NCBI GenBank assembly: GCA_016719105.1
Contig: JADKAQ010000031.1
Location: 1 to 64,000 of the forward strand
DNA: 64,000 bases
Origin: Gemmatimonadota bacterium
GTDB lineage: Bacteria; Gemmatimonadota; Gemmatimonadetes; Gemmatimonadales; Gemmatimonadaceae
Direction of reading: 5' to 3'
Part shown: positions 27,301-35,006 of the stretch, piece by piece
Numbering within the stretch: the stretch's first letter is position 1
How the letters are laid out: each line of letters begins with the position of its first letter
Position numbers and translations under genes: made by a program
The notes under the pieces: generated by a model
Database searches by the model: none
What the model saw: only the letters and a program-made list of their open reading frames with translations
Told to the model about the DNA's origin: nothing

Positions 27301-27368
27301 CCGGGACGCTGGCGGCGATGGTGATCCTGCCGGCCCTACTGGTGCGGAAGGTCCGGCGCAGCGCCTAA
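24339..27368 (+). CDS. second RND-superfamily permease, divergent
   Basis: The open frame reaches upstream to 24072, but the ATG at 24339 starts the normal TM1 (MIRAAVSRPAVVWAAAVTLL), giving 1009 residues. Periplasmic lobes (LPRLSITSTWTGASAELVEM, VPGVGNISVQGGTEPGVSV) and twelve TM segments are seen. TM4 reads LAGLAMGVGILVQDGLIVMD, with a single aspartate, and TM10 reads VVGLAVHQAILMIDAAL, so the classical proton-relay residues are altered. It follows the first pump on the same strand and presumably shares the single adaptor, perhaps as a heteromeric pump like MdtBC. The stop overlaps the convergent cyclase gene. Confidence 0.88.
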   Translation: MIRAAVSRPAVVWAAAVTLLLAGLVAFTRLPLATRTTIELPRLSITSTWTGASAELVEMYVSSPVEAAIQSVRGVRKTRSESSEDGSRITVELEPNADVQIARLSILERIELLRKDFPPGVTSPRVSNYVPEELSEEDLLTLTISGPYTAGTLQKIADEQVEPRLSAVPGVGNISVQGGTEPGVSVTYDPALLRQLGISPQALGDALTGARVVQALGKEQRGNTERPVVLRDQPQAVEDLANLPILGRGGEPFALGSLASVRPEEDARGFFFRINGQPAIAIGVSRLAGADAIKTAGAVKQALDDIERRLPTAVKLQVVYDDSVELAKQLRDLLIRGSIAFGLVLVVLLALLRDWRGTGLVMLSASVSVAGTALLLYVFDVPANLLTLAGLAMGVGILVQDGLIVMDRLGTVPDTPDDRARVARAIAPAVTGATLTTAVVLFPFLYLQGNARAAFVPFASAFTIALGWSLIASVVMIPALARGHRVHEAAFPRSRRAYARLVLAVMRWRWVTLSLTVATLGVLTWGFIKKVPRLSFSGFGEQRTTLTAFVNFPRGSDPASLDAAMRELEAQVVGRPGVEQVTAQTYGGFGAGMRVLFRRDAEYSAIPQELEEALTQRAVFIGGASISVRGQGPGFSSGMGGVSSATFRIKILGYSFSGVERLALDLKERLERIPRVRDVDINSSSFFSTGKAYAVTIEPDRAALERYGVTAADFSRAVSREVRGPVGRQLLEIGGDEIPVTVKAKGARDRSLDDLRAAIVPNPGGAPVTIGSLSAVDEREALSAISREDQQYVRIVAYEFRGPNKLAQRTHDAFMKSISVPPGYSAADAGFGFFEPDESEQGLWLVFAIGVTLVLLTVAIVFDSVWGAAMVFLSLPVALGGVIAAFWMAGAAFTREAAVGVILVVGLAVHQAILMIDAALQRRRAGTVNRQLHRLTPLRTLRAAVDRSGMIVLVTLASLASLLPLAVGEKTDTLFGAIALATAGGTLAGTLAAMVILPALLVRKVRRSA

Positions 27369-29383
27369 CGCGCCGCCTTCCGCGCCCGCTTGTCCTCGTA
27401 GAGTCGAGCGTCGGCTTCGTCGAGCAGCTGCTGCAGGCTCTTGGGGTTGTGCGGGTCGAAGCGCGCCACCCCCCGCCCGATGGAGATTTTGAACGGGCGC
27501 CCCTCGCGCGCGTTGTGCGCCGCGATGCGCTCGTCCAGTCGGTTGACGAGCACCTGCCCGGTGGGATCGAGGCAGTTCACCGCCAGCGCCACGAACTCGT
27601 CTCCCCCCAGCCGTCCGCACAGGTCGGAGTCGCGGAAGGTCTCGTGCAGGATCGCCGCGACTTCCTTCAGCGCCTCGTCACCCGCGGCATGCCCGTAGGT
27701 GTCGTTGATCGGCTTGAAGTCGTTGAGGTCGAAGTACAGCAGGATGGCGTGCCCGGGATTGGTGCGGGCGACGTTGAGGTGCTGCTGCGCCAGCATGAAG
27801 AAGCCGCGCCGGTTGTAGAGCCCCGTGAGCTGGTCGCATAACGACATCTTGCGCAGCGCATCCTCGGCCTCCTTTCGCTCGGTGATGTCGCGCATGATGG
27901 TGGAGAGGTGCTCCACCTCGCCCTGCGTCCCCTTGTGCGCGATGATCACCTGCGACACCGGGATCTCCCGCCCGTCCGCGGTGCGGAGCGCGGTCTCGCC
28001 GTTCCATGCCCCGTATTCCACGGCGAACGGAACGCCGACCGATTGCACCTCCTGCAGCGCCCACTCCGGGAACATGTCGGCAAAGGTGAGGTGCACGTCG
28101 GCCCCGACCCCGATCATGCGCCGCCCTGCTGCGTTGAGGTAGGGGACGTCGCCGTCGATGGAGGCGATGGCGATGAGGTCGGGCGTCGCCTCCAGGATCG
28201 CCGTCAGCCGCGCCTGCTCGGCCTCGGCCTCCTTGCGGTCGGAGATGTCGCGCGTGACGAGCACCATCCCGCCGCCGGAGAGCAGCGTCACCGACAGCTC
28301 CTGCGGGAAGGTGGAGCCGTCACGCCGCTTGGCCAGGATCTCGCCGCGCCACCGATCGTGCATGTAGAGGTACGGGATCACCTCGGCGTCGAAGTGCCGG
28401 ATGGCCTCGCGGTCGTACATCGTGCGCCACGACTTGCCCACGAGCGCTTCGCCGCGCTCGTGCCCCATCATGCGCCCGAAGGCATCGTTCACAAAGCGGA
28501 AGTCCTGGAACGAATCGATCAGCGCCACCCCGTCCACCGACGCGCCGACCGCCGCCGAGAGCTGGAACATCCGGCGCGCCTCTTCGCGGCGCCCGGAGAT
28601 GTTGCGGGCAATGCTGACGAAGTGCGTGATCTGCCCGCCACCGTCGTGCGCCGGCGCGATGGTCTGCTCGATCCAGAAGGCGCTGCCGTCGGCGCGGTAG
28701 TTGAGCACCTCGCCGTGCCAGCCGTTCCCCGAACGCAGCGCCTCGCGCATCTCGACGATCGTCTCGGGATCGGTCTCGGGCCCCTGCAGCAGCTCGCCGG
28801 GGGTGCGCCCGACGGCGGCGTCCATCCCGAAGCCGGTCATGGCGAGGAAGGCGGCGTTGACCCACTCGATGCGCCCCACGCCGTCGGTGATGATCACCGC
28901 GTCGTTGGTGCGTCGCGCGACCAGCGCCTGCCGCTCGAGTTCCGCGACCTCCTCGCGTCTCGTGGTGAAGTCGCTGAAGGTGCAGACGACCGCGCCGACC
29001 CCCTCGCCGTCGTCGGCCGGAATGGGGCGCGTGTTGAGCGAGATCCAGACCCGCCGCCCCCCGGGGCGCGGGAAGCCGATGACGACCTGGTTGAACGCCA
29101 CGCCGGTCCGCAACGTCACGAGCACCGGGTGATCCTCAGGCGGAAGCGGCGCGCCGTCCTCGCTGACCGCGCTCCAGCAGGGGGAGTGCGGCGTCGTGCC
29201 GACCAGCTCGGCGGCGGAGAGGCCGAGGATCCGCGCGGCGCTGTTGTTGGACGCCACGACACGCCCGTCGGCATCGTGCATCATCGCGCCGTGACTCATC
29301 GCCTGGATCATCGCCCGGCTGGCGGCGTCGCTCAGCGGCGAGGGGTCGAGCGCCCGCTCGGTCGATTCCATCGGGACAGGCAT
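27365..29383 (-). CDS. multi-PAS diguanylate cyclase
   Basis: A 672-residue cytoplasmic sensor. Four PAS repeats are visible, near residues 22-130 (AMMHDADGRVVASNNSAARI), 150-265 (VIITDGVGRIEWVNAAFLAM), 275-385 (GVALIDSFQDFRFVNDAF) and 390-500. A C-terminal GGDEF domain follows with the intact motif GRLGGDEFVALAV. An RxxD inhibitory site (RDSD) lies five residues before it, so c-di-GMP feedback is expected. No transmembrane segment or EAL domain is present. It ends tail to tail against the RND gene with a four-base overlap. Confidence 0.93.
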   Translation of the reverse strand: MPVPMESTERALDPSPLSDAASRAMIQAMSHGAMMHDADGRVVASNNSAARILGLSAAELVGTTPHSPCWSAVSEDGAPLPPEDHPVLVTLRTGVAFNQVVIGFPRPGGRRVWISLNTRPIPADDGEGVGAVVCTFSDFTTRREEVAELERQALVARRTNDAVIITDGVGRIEWVNAAFLAMTGFGMDAAVGRTPGELLQGPETDPETIVEMREALRSGNGWHGEVLNYRADGSAFWIEQTIAPAHDGGGQITHFVSIARNISGRREEARRMFQLSAAVGASVDGVALIDSFQDFRFVNDAFGRMMGHERGEALVGKSWRTMYDREAIRHFDAEVIPYLYMHDRWRGEILAKRRDGSTFPQELSVTLLSGGGMVLVTRDISDRKEAEAEQARLTAILEATPDLIAIASIDGDVPYLNAAGRRMIGVGADVHLTFADMFPEWALQEVQSVGVPFAVEYGAWNGETALRTADGREIPVSQVIIAHKGTQGEVEHLSTIMRDITERKEAEDALRKMSLCDQLTGLYNRRGFFMLAQQHLNVARTNPGHAILLYFDLNDFKPINDTYGHAAGDEALKEVAAILHETFRDSDLCGRLGGDEFVALAVNCLDPTGQVLVNRLDERIAAHNAREGRPFKISIGRGVARFDPHNPKSLQQLLDEADARLYEDKRARKAAR

Positions 29384-29736
29384 GTCTGGCGGCGTCTCGC
29401 GAGAGGTTACGGTCCCCTAATTGTCGGCCTCGGTTGGCGTTTCTTGAGGCGCCGCCCCCGTCTCTCTGACGCCGCGCATCCCCTCCGTGTCCGGTCGCCG
29501 CGTGGTCGCGGGACCGCCCCCGCGTCCGCGCCACCGCGCGCCTCCTGCGCCCCCCGCCCTGTCCTGCCCCCCGCGATCTCCCCCGCTCTCCTGCGCTCTC
29601 CTCAGTCTCCTGCGCCCCTCCGAGCGTCTCCTCTCCCCCCCTCCCACGCTCCCAGCCATGCAGGGCCTGGGGCGAATTCCGGAACCGATCGGCGCTTTCC
29701 TTGGCCCCCAGGGCGCTGTTAGAGTAAATGGTAACG
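29384..29736. other. C-rich divergent intergenic region, no gene
   Basis: About 350 bases between the divergent cyclase and regulator genes. The plus strand is strongly pyrimidine-rich (CTCCTGCGC repeats). Frames that cross it are low-complexity and not believable as genes. Promoters for both genes should lie here. Confidence 0.5.
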
Positions 29737-29754
29737 TTTTCAGTAAATTGAAAA
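29737..29754. promoter_or_regulatory. palindromic operator before the ScfR-like regulator
   Basis: TTTTCAGTAAATTGAAAA is a perfect 6+6 inverted repeat with a six-base spacer, in a short AT-rich island 23 bases before the start codon, next to further GTAAAT/GGTAAA elements. The position suggests autoregulation by the adjacent XRE-type protein. Confidence 0.55.
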
Positions 29755-29776
29755 GTCGGTAAAGCGAGGAGGACGC

Positions 29777-31252
29777 ATGTCAGATCGATTGCGACTGGGG
29801 CGCCGGATCCGGGCGGCCCGACTGGAGCAGAACCTGAGTCAGGCGGCGCTCGCCGAGCGATTGGGGATCTCGGCGTCGTACCTCAACCTGCTCGAGCACG
29901 ACCGCCGGTCGCTTACCACGGTCCTCCTCCTCAAGCTCGCGCAGGTGCTCGGGCTCGAGCTCCGCGACCTCGCCGCCGGCTCCGACGCCCCCCTCGCCTC
30001 CGATCTGGGCGAAGTCTTCTCCGACCCGCTCTTCGAGGATCACCCGGTCACCCCGCGCGAGATCCGCGAGCTGTCCGAGACGGCCCCCGAACTCGCGCGC
30101 GCTGTCGTGCGGCTGCACCACGCGTACACCACGAGCCGCACCTCGCTCGACTCGATGGCGCAGCGCATGGCCGACACGCAGGATGGCGGCGGCGAGGACA
30201 TGTCGCAGGAACTCGCCTCCATCGGCCGCGTGCGCCTGTCGAGCGAACAGGTCTCGGACCTGCTCGAGCGCAACAAGAACTACTTCCCCGAGCTGGAAGG
30301 CGAAGCCGCGCGGCTCTGGCGCGAGGCGACGATCGATCGCGAGAACCTGTTCGGTTCCCTCTCCCGTCACCTGCAAGCCCGGCACGGCGTGCGCGTCACG
30401 ATCCGCACGGTGGCCGAGATGAAGGGGGCGGTGCGGCGGTACGATGCCCCGCGCCGCGAACTGTCGCTCTCCGAGGTGCTGCGCCGCGGCTCGCGCAACT
30501 TCCAGCTCGCACACCAGATCGGCCTGCTCGAGTGCGGCGAGACCCTCGACCGCATTGCCGCCGACCAGTACCTCACCACCGACGAGAGCCGCTCCCTGGC
30601 GCGCGTCGCCCTGGCCTCGTACTTCGCCTCGGCGGTGCTGATGCCGTACGATGACTTCTTCGAGGCGGCCGAGCAGCTGCGTTACGACATCGAGCTGCTG
30701 GGGCATCGCTTCCGCGCGTCGTTCGAGCAGGTGTGCCATCGCCTCACCAACCTGCACAAGCCGGGGAGCGAGGGGGTCGCGTTCCACATGGTGCGCGTGG
30801 ACATCGCCGGCAACATCTCCAAGAAGTTTGCACCTGCCGGCATGCGCTTCCCGCGTTTCTCGGGGCTCTGCCCGCTCTGGAGCGTGCACGCGGCCTTCCT
30901 CCAGCCGGGGATGTTCCGCACGCAACTGTCGCGGCTCCCCGACGGCACGGCGTTCTTCTCGGTGGCGCGCACGGTGCGCCGTCACTCGGGTGACTTCCGC
31001 ACGCCGGCGGTGATGTACGCCGTCGCCCTGGGCTGCGACCTGGCCTCAGCGCGTCGCGTGGTCTATGCCGACGGCATCGACCTCACCAACATCGACGCCG
31101 CCGTCCCGGTGGGGATCACCTGCCGCACCTGCGAACGCATCAGCTGCGAGGCGCGGGCCTTTCCGTCGCTGCAGCGGGCGCTGTCGATCGATGAAAACGT
31201 GCGCGGGGTGAACTTCTTCGCGCCGGTGGGGCGGGTGGGGGAGGGGCGGTAG
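29777..31252 (+). CDS. XRE/ScfR-RamB-like transcriptional regulator
   Basis: A 491-residue protein; AGGAGG lies four bases before the ATG. An N-terminal helix-turn-helix (RRIRAARLEQNLSQAALAER, ISASYLNLLEHDRRSL) is followed by an ImmA/IrrE-like domain in which the peptidase HExxH is replaced (FQLAHQIGLLECGE). The long C-terminal half is typical of short-chain acyl-CoA regulators, with a cysteine cluster CRTCERISCEARAFP. Relatives (RamB, ScfR, PrpC regulators) control acetate, propionate and glyoxylate metabolism; no such genes are adjacent here. Confidence 0.85.
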   Translation: MSDRLRLGRRIRAARLEQNLSQAALAERLGISASYLNLLEHDRRSLTTVLLLKLAQVLGLELRDLAAGSDAPLASDLGEVFSDPLFEDHPVTPREIRELSETAPELARAVVRLHHAYTTSRTSLDSMAQRMADTQDGGGEDMSQELASIGRVRLSSEQVSDLLERNKNYFPELEGEAARLWREATIDRENLFGSLSRHLQARHGVRVTIRTVAEMKGAVRRYDAPRRELSLSEVLRRGSRNFQLAHQIGLLECGETLDRIAADQYLTTDESRSLARVALASYFASAVLMPYDDFFEAAEQLRYDIELLGHRFRASFEQVCHRLTNLHKPGSEGVAFHMVRVDIAGNISKKFAPAGMRFPRFSGLCPLWSVHAAFLQPGMFRTQLSRLPDGTAFFSVARTVRRHSGDFRTPAVMYAVALGCDLASARRVVYADGIDLTNIDAAVPVGITCRTCERISCEARAFPSLQRALSIDENVRGVNFFAPVGRVGEGR

Positions 31253-31288
31253 GTGGTGCTGGCGACGTATCCAAAGGTCAAGAGCTCT

Positions 31289-31469
31289 TCACGGAGGTTC
31301 ACGGAGGATTCACGGGGGTTCACGGAGGAGTTCCTTGTGGCGAGGCATCTGCCCGCACATCAGATCCTCCTCTCCCTCTCGCGGACTGGCGCCATTGGAC
31401 GATCATGCCGTTCAGCTGTTGTTCGCCTCCGTGAACCCCCGTGTTCCCCCCGTGTACCTCCGTGTCATG
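31289..31469. repeat. hairpin-bounded CACGGAGGTTCACGG element, copy 1
   Basis: The left arm has tandem TTCACGGAGG units (31289-31331). The right arm (31427-31469) carries the inverse units CCTCCGTGAACC and CCCCCGTGT. About 95 bases of unrelated sequence lie between the arms. It sits in the gap between two plus-strand genes. A second element of nearly the same length is at 37853. Confidence 0.8.
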
Positions 31470-31588
31470 CTTCTCCTCCGCACGACGCGCGCCGGATTCA
31501 ACGCTGCACCATCCCCCCCGCGTTCTCGTACTGTCTCTGTGTTCTCTGCGGTAGCGAAACAAGGCCCCACCACGCCCGGCACCTGACC

Positions 31589-32896
31589 ATGCGCCTAACG
31601 CTGATCCCCCTGCTCTTCGCCCCCGCCCTGCTCTCCGCACAGGCGCCTACCAAGCTCGACGCCGAGGTGGACCGGCGCGCCCACGCCCTCGAGGCCAAGG
31701 TCGTCGCCTGGCGGCGCGACATTCATCAGAATCCCGAACTGGGCAACCGCGAGTTCCGCACCGCCAAGCTCGTCGCCGAGCACCTGAAGGCGCTGGGGAT
31801 CGAGGTGCGGACCGGGGTGGCGAAGACGGGCGTGGTGGGGATCCTGCGCGGCGGACGGCCCGGCCCCGTGGTCGCCCTGCGCGCCGACATGGATGCGCTC
31901 CCGGTCGCGGAGGAGGTCGACCTCCCGTTCAAGTCGACCGTGCGCTCCACCTACAACGGGCAGGACGTCGGCGTGATGCACGCCTGCGGGCACGACAACC
32001 ACGTCGCCATCCTCATGGGGGTCGCCGAGTTGTTGAGCGGGATGAAGGCCCAGCTGCAAGGGACCGTGGTCTTCGTCTTCCAGCCCGCCGAGGAAGGAGC
32101 ACCGGTCGGGGAGCGTGGCGGCGCCGCGGTCATGCTCGAGGAAGGGGTCTTCGACAACCCCAAGGTCGACGCGATCTTCGGGCTGCACGTCTTCCCCTTC
32201 GAGACCGGGAAGATCGTCTATCGCTCGGGGGGGCTCATGGCGTCGAGCGACACCTATCGCGTCGTGATCCGGGGCCGCCAGACGCACGGCGCCCTCCCCT
32301 GGAACGGGATCGACCCGATCACCGTCTCGTCGCAGGTCATCACCAGCATGCAATCGTTGGTGTCGCGCCAGGTGGACCTCACGCTCACGCCGGCCATCGT
32401 CACCGTGGGCTACATCCGGGGCGGGGTGCGCCACAACATCATCCCCGATTCCGTGGAGTTCGGCGGGACGATTCGCACCTTCGATGAGCCGACGCGCGAC
32501 TCGCTGCTGGTCCGCTTCCAGCGCATCGTCACGGCGATGGCCGACGCGAACGGCGCCAAGGCGACGGTCGTGATCACGCCCGGGACGCCGGTCACGTACA
32601 ACGACCCGGCGCTCACCGAGGCGATGGCTCCCACGCTGCGTCGTGCGTTAGGCGCCGCGCAGGTGGAGATCGGGCGGCAGACGACGACGTCCGAGGATTA
32701 CTCGCTCTTCCAGAAGAAGGTCCCGGGGGTCTTCTATTTCCTTGGCGTCACGCCCAAGGGGACCGACCCGGCGAAGATCGCCCCCAACCATTCGCCGCGC
32801 TTCTTTGCCGACGAAGCGGCGCTCGTGCCGGGGGTGAAGGCGCTCTCCTCGCTGGCGATCGACTACCTCGCCATGGGCTCGAAGCCCAAGATGTAG
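31589..32896 (+). CDS. secreted M20-family amidohydrolase/peptidase
   Basis: The ATG at 31589 gives a signal peptide (MRLTLIPLLFAPALLSAQA) and 435 residues; the open frame upstream covers the repeat element and is not coding. Metal-site motifs of the M20D group are visible: VALRADMDALPVAEE, GVMHACGHDNHVAILMG, QPAEEGAPVGE and the C-terminal NHSPRFFADEA. RHNIIPDSVEFGGTIRT marks the lid domain. The family hydrolyses N-acyl or N-carbamoyl amino acids and indole-acetyl conjugates; the substrate is unknown. Export makes a peptide-scavenging role likely. Confidence 0.92.
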   Translation: MRLTLIPLLFAPALLSAQAPTKLDAEVDRRAHALEAKVVAWRRDIHQNPELGNREFRTAKLVAEHLKALGIEVRTGVAKTGVVGILRGGRPGPVVALRADMDALPVAEEVDLPFKSTVRSTYNGQDVGVMHACGHDNHVAILMGVAELLSGMKAQLQGTVVFVFQPAEEGAPVGERGGAAVMLEEGVFDNPKVDAIFGLHVFPFETGKIVYRSGGLMASSDTYRVVIRGRQTHGALPWNGIDPITVSSQVITSMQSLVSRQVDLTLTPAIVTVGYIRGGVRHNIIPDSVEFGGTIRTFDEPTRDSLLVRFQRIVTAMADANGAKATVVITPGTPVTYNDPALTEAMAPTLRRALGAAQVEIGRQTTTSEDYSLFQKKVPGVFYFLGVTPKGTDPAKIAPNHSPRFFADEAALVPGVKALSSLAIDYLAMGSKPKM

Positions 32897-32897
32897 G

Positions 32898-33572
32898 TCA
32901 GCACTTCACCTCCCCCTTCCCTGCCGCCTCGATCATCTCGGCGATCTCGGACACGGTCTTGGTCCCCTTGTCCTCGTCGTACCACGACATCTTGTGGTCG
33001 AAGATCTCCTTGTCGGCCTTGTTCCCCTTGCTGCCGAGGATCCAGTCGCGCAGCTCGGCGGGGCGCTCGATGAAGCAGCCCCGCTCCTGGTAGTTGGCGT
33101 CGAGGAGGATCACCGTGGGCGTCGCACCGCGTCCGTCGGGGGTGCGATGGGCGTCCATGACCGCGCGGCCGACGATGTTGTCGACGATGCGCAGCTCGAC
33201 CCCCATCACCTGCTCGGCGAGCCGCGCGATGTAGGGGACGGTGTTGACCGAGTCGGAACAGCCGTCGACGGCGACGACGAGGAGCTTCCACGGCCCCGGG
33301 GCCGAGCGCGCACGCGCGAGGACGGCGTCGGCCACGGCGCCGCGGGCGTAGTTGGCGGCCCACTGTTCCTTGCGCGCCTTCGCCGCGCCGAGGAATGCCT
33401 CCATCGTGGCCCCGCCCTCGAACAAGCGACGGTACGTGGTGTCGGGGACCGCCGATGTTGCGGCTGACGGATAGGCGACCGCGGCGACGACGACCGGATG
33501 GCCGGGAAGCGCCGCGACCGGCGAGGCGAGGCAGGCTGTCGCCGCGAGTGCCGCATGGACGAGCGCGATCAT
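32898..33572 (-). CDS. exported thioredoxin-family protein
   Basis: A 224-residue protein starting at 33572, overlapping the lspA stop by ATGA. The signal peptide is MIALVHAALAATACLASPVA. The fold matches the thioredoxin_9-type family: WKLLVVAVDGCSDSVNTVPY (one Cys at the active-site position), MGVELRIVDNIVGRAVMDAH, and ATPTVILLDANYQERG. The protein at 58761 is a shorter relative with EDWCGDAVNTIPAL. A single active-site cysteine rules out ordinary dithiol oxidoreductase chemistry. It is the last gene of the LolA-like/lspA operon. Confidence 0.75.
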   Translation of the reverse strand: MIALVHAALAATACLASPVAALPGHPVVVAAVAYPSAATSAVPDTTYRRLFEGGATMEAFLGAAKARKEQWAANYARGAVADAVLARARSAPGPWKLLVVAVDGCSDSVNTVPYIARLAEQVMGVELRIVDNIVGRAVMDAHRTPDGRGATPTVILLDANYQERGCFIERPAELRDWILGSKGNKADKEIFDHKMSWYDEDKGTKTVSEIAEMIEAAGKGEVKC

Positions 33573-34069
33573 AGGACCGATTCGGTGGGGGGAGCCTGGG
33601 CCGGCGTCTTGAGCATCGCGATGATGAGCATGATCGCCCCGAACGTAACGCCCATGTCGGCCACGTTGAAGATCCAGAAGCGCACGTCGCCCAGGCCGAT
33701 GTCGATGAAGTCGACGACGCCGTTGGGATGCCGCAGGCGGTCGATCAGGTTGCCGAGCGCCCCCCCCGACACCAGCCCGATCGCCGCCCCCTGCCAGCGA
33801 TCGCCAGCCGGGGTAGAGGCCAGGCTGCGCAGCAGGACGACGAGGACGATCGTCGCCATGACGGCGAAGCCCCAGCGGGAGTACTCGCCCAGCGACATGC
33901 TGAACGCTGCTCCCCGGTTGTAGGTCAGGGTGAAACGCAGCACGTCCCCCACGATTTCGTGAGGGACGTGCATCGGCTGCAAGGCCTGCTCCGCCAGTCG
34001 CTTGGACACCACGTCGCCCACCAGGACGGTGGCAGCGAGCGACCAGAACCAGCGCGTCTTGGGGCTCAC
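33569..34069 (-). CDS. lspA: lipoprotein signal peptidase (signal peptidase II)
   Basis: A 166-residue, four-TM inner-membrane aspartyl protease that removes lipoprotein signal peptides. Conserved blocks are LTYNRGAAFS, GGALGNLIDRL (first catalytic Asp region) and VVDFIDIGLG with FNVADMGVTFG (second). It starts at a GTG, 12 bases after the LolA-like gene, and overlaps the thioredoxin gene downstream. Normal length. Confidence 0.95.
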   Translation of the reverse strand: MSPKTRWFWSLAATVLVGDVVSKRLAEQALQPMHVPHEIVGDVLRFTLTYNRGAAFSMSLGEYSRWGFAVMATIVLVVLLRSLASTPAGDRWQGAAIGLVSGGALGNLIDRLRHPNGVVDFIDIGLGDVRFWIFNVADMGVTFGAIMLIIAMLKTPAQAPPTESVL

Positions 34070-34081
34070 AGCCAGCCCCGC

Positions 34082-34852
34082 CTACTTCTTCTCGACCAGC
34101 GCCTTGATCTCGGCCGGGAGTTCGAGCTCCTTGGCGTCGACCGTGTCCCACTCGTAGGCCTGGACGGTGATCACGATCTGCTGCCCCATCTGGTCGATCG
34201 TCGTGGTCGTGGCGCGCTTCACGCCGCCCCAGTCCTTGTAGGCCGCGAAGGTCTGGGTCGTCTCGACCTCACCCATCGGCGTCACCGACTTGGCGTTGGA
34301 CCAGGTGATCATCCCGTCCGCGACCGCGAAGCAGTCGAACGAGACCTTCCCCGACTTCCAGGTGTGCTTGACCTTGTAGCACTCCTGGCCGCCTAACGTC
34401 GCCTTCTCCACCGTCTCGCTGGAGACGATGGCCGGCGAGATGCGCGAGTAGTTGCTCGGGTCGTTGTCTTCCTTGGCCGCGTCGAGCTGCGGCCCGGTGA
34501 GGAGCGACGGCCCCTGCATCGGGTTGATCATCCACGCCACGTCGCCATTGAAGCCCTGGCGCATCTCCCCCATCCCGGGGATCTCGGTCTTCGACGCCAT
34601 CAGGTTCGGGAATACGGTCACCACTTCCATGTTCGCACTCATCCCCATCGCCGGCAGGTCGAAGGCCGCCTTCATGCGCGAGGACTTGTGGCTCTTCCAC
34701 CCCTCGGCGTTGGTTTCCTTCGCCCAGCGAGCGATGAGGTCCTTGGCCGGCGGAAGCGCCTGCGCGCTGGCAACCGAGGCAACGACGGGGAGCATGAGCA
34801 CAGCCGCAAGCGCGCGCACGACGCGCGGCGAACGGAGGGACACAGTCGACAT
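34082..34852 (-). CDS. LolA-like periplasmic protein
   Basis: A 256-residue protein with a signal peptide (VVRALAAVLMLPVVASVASA) and the repeated curved-strand layout of outer-membrane lipoprotein-sorting/LolA-like proteins: GEMRQGFNGDVAWMINPMQG, LGGQECYKVKHTWKSGKVSF and VKRATTTTIDQMGQQIVITV. It lies first in a minus-strand operon with lspA. The link to lipoprotein handling is suggestive. The family assignment is by fold pattern. Confidence 0.7.
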   Translation of the reverse strand: MSTVSLRSPRVVRALAAVLMLPVVASVASAQALPPAKDLIARWAKETNAEGWKSHKSSRMKAAFDLPAMGMSANMEVVTVFPNLMASKTEIPGMGEMRQGFNGDVAWMINPMQGPSLLTGPQLDAAKEDNDPSNYSRISPAIVSSETVEKATLGGQECYKVKHTWKSGKVSFDCFAVADGMITWSNAKSVTPMGEVETTQTFAAYKDWGGVKRATTTTIDQMGQQIVITVQAYEWDTVDAKELELPAEIKALVEKK

Positions 34853-35006
34853 TCGGAATCTCCGAGAGTGTGGGTGAACGCCAGACAGCCAACCGGCGCC
34901 CGACTACAAGCTAACACGTGCCGGAACGGGGGCGTTCGTGCAGGATCCTACGGACGTCGGGCGGCGCGAGTTGCAGGAGTTTTCGCGGACCGGGAGTCCG
35001 GTTGCC

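Noticed and set aside
32898..34151. One 417-codon frame spanning the thioredoxin and lspA region
   Set aside because: Its first half is a shadow of lspA; the real gene starts at 33572, coupled to lspA.
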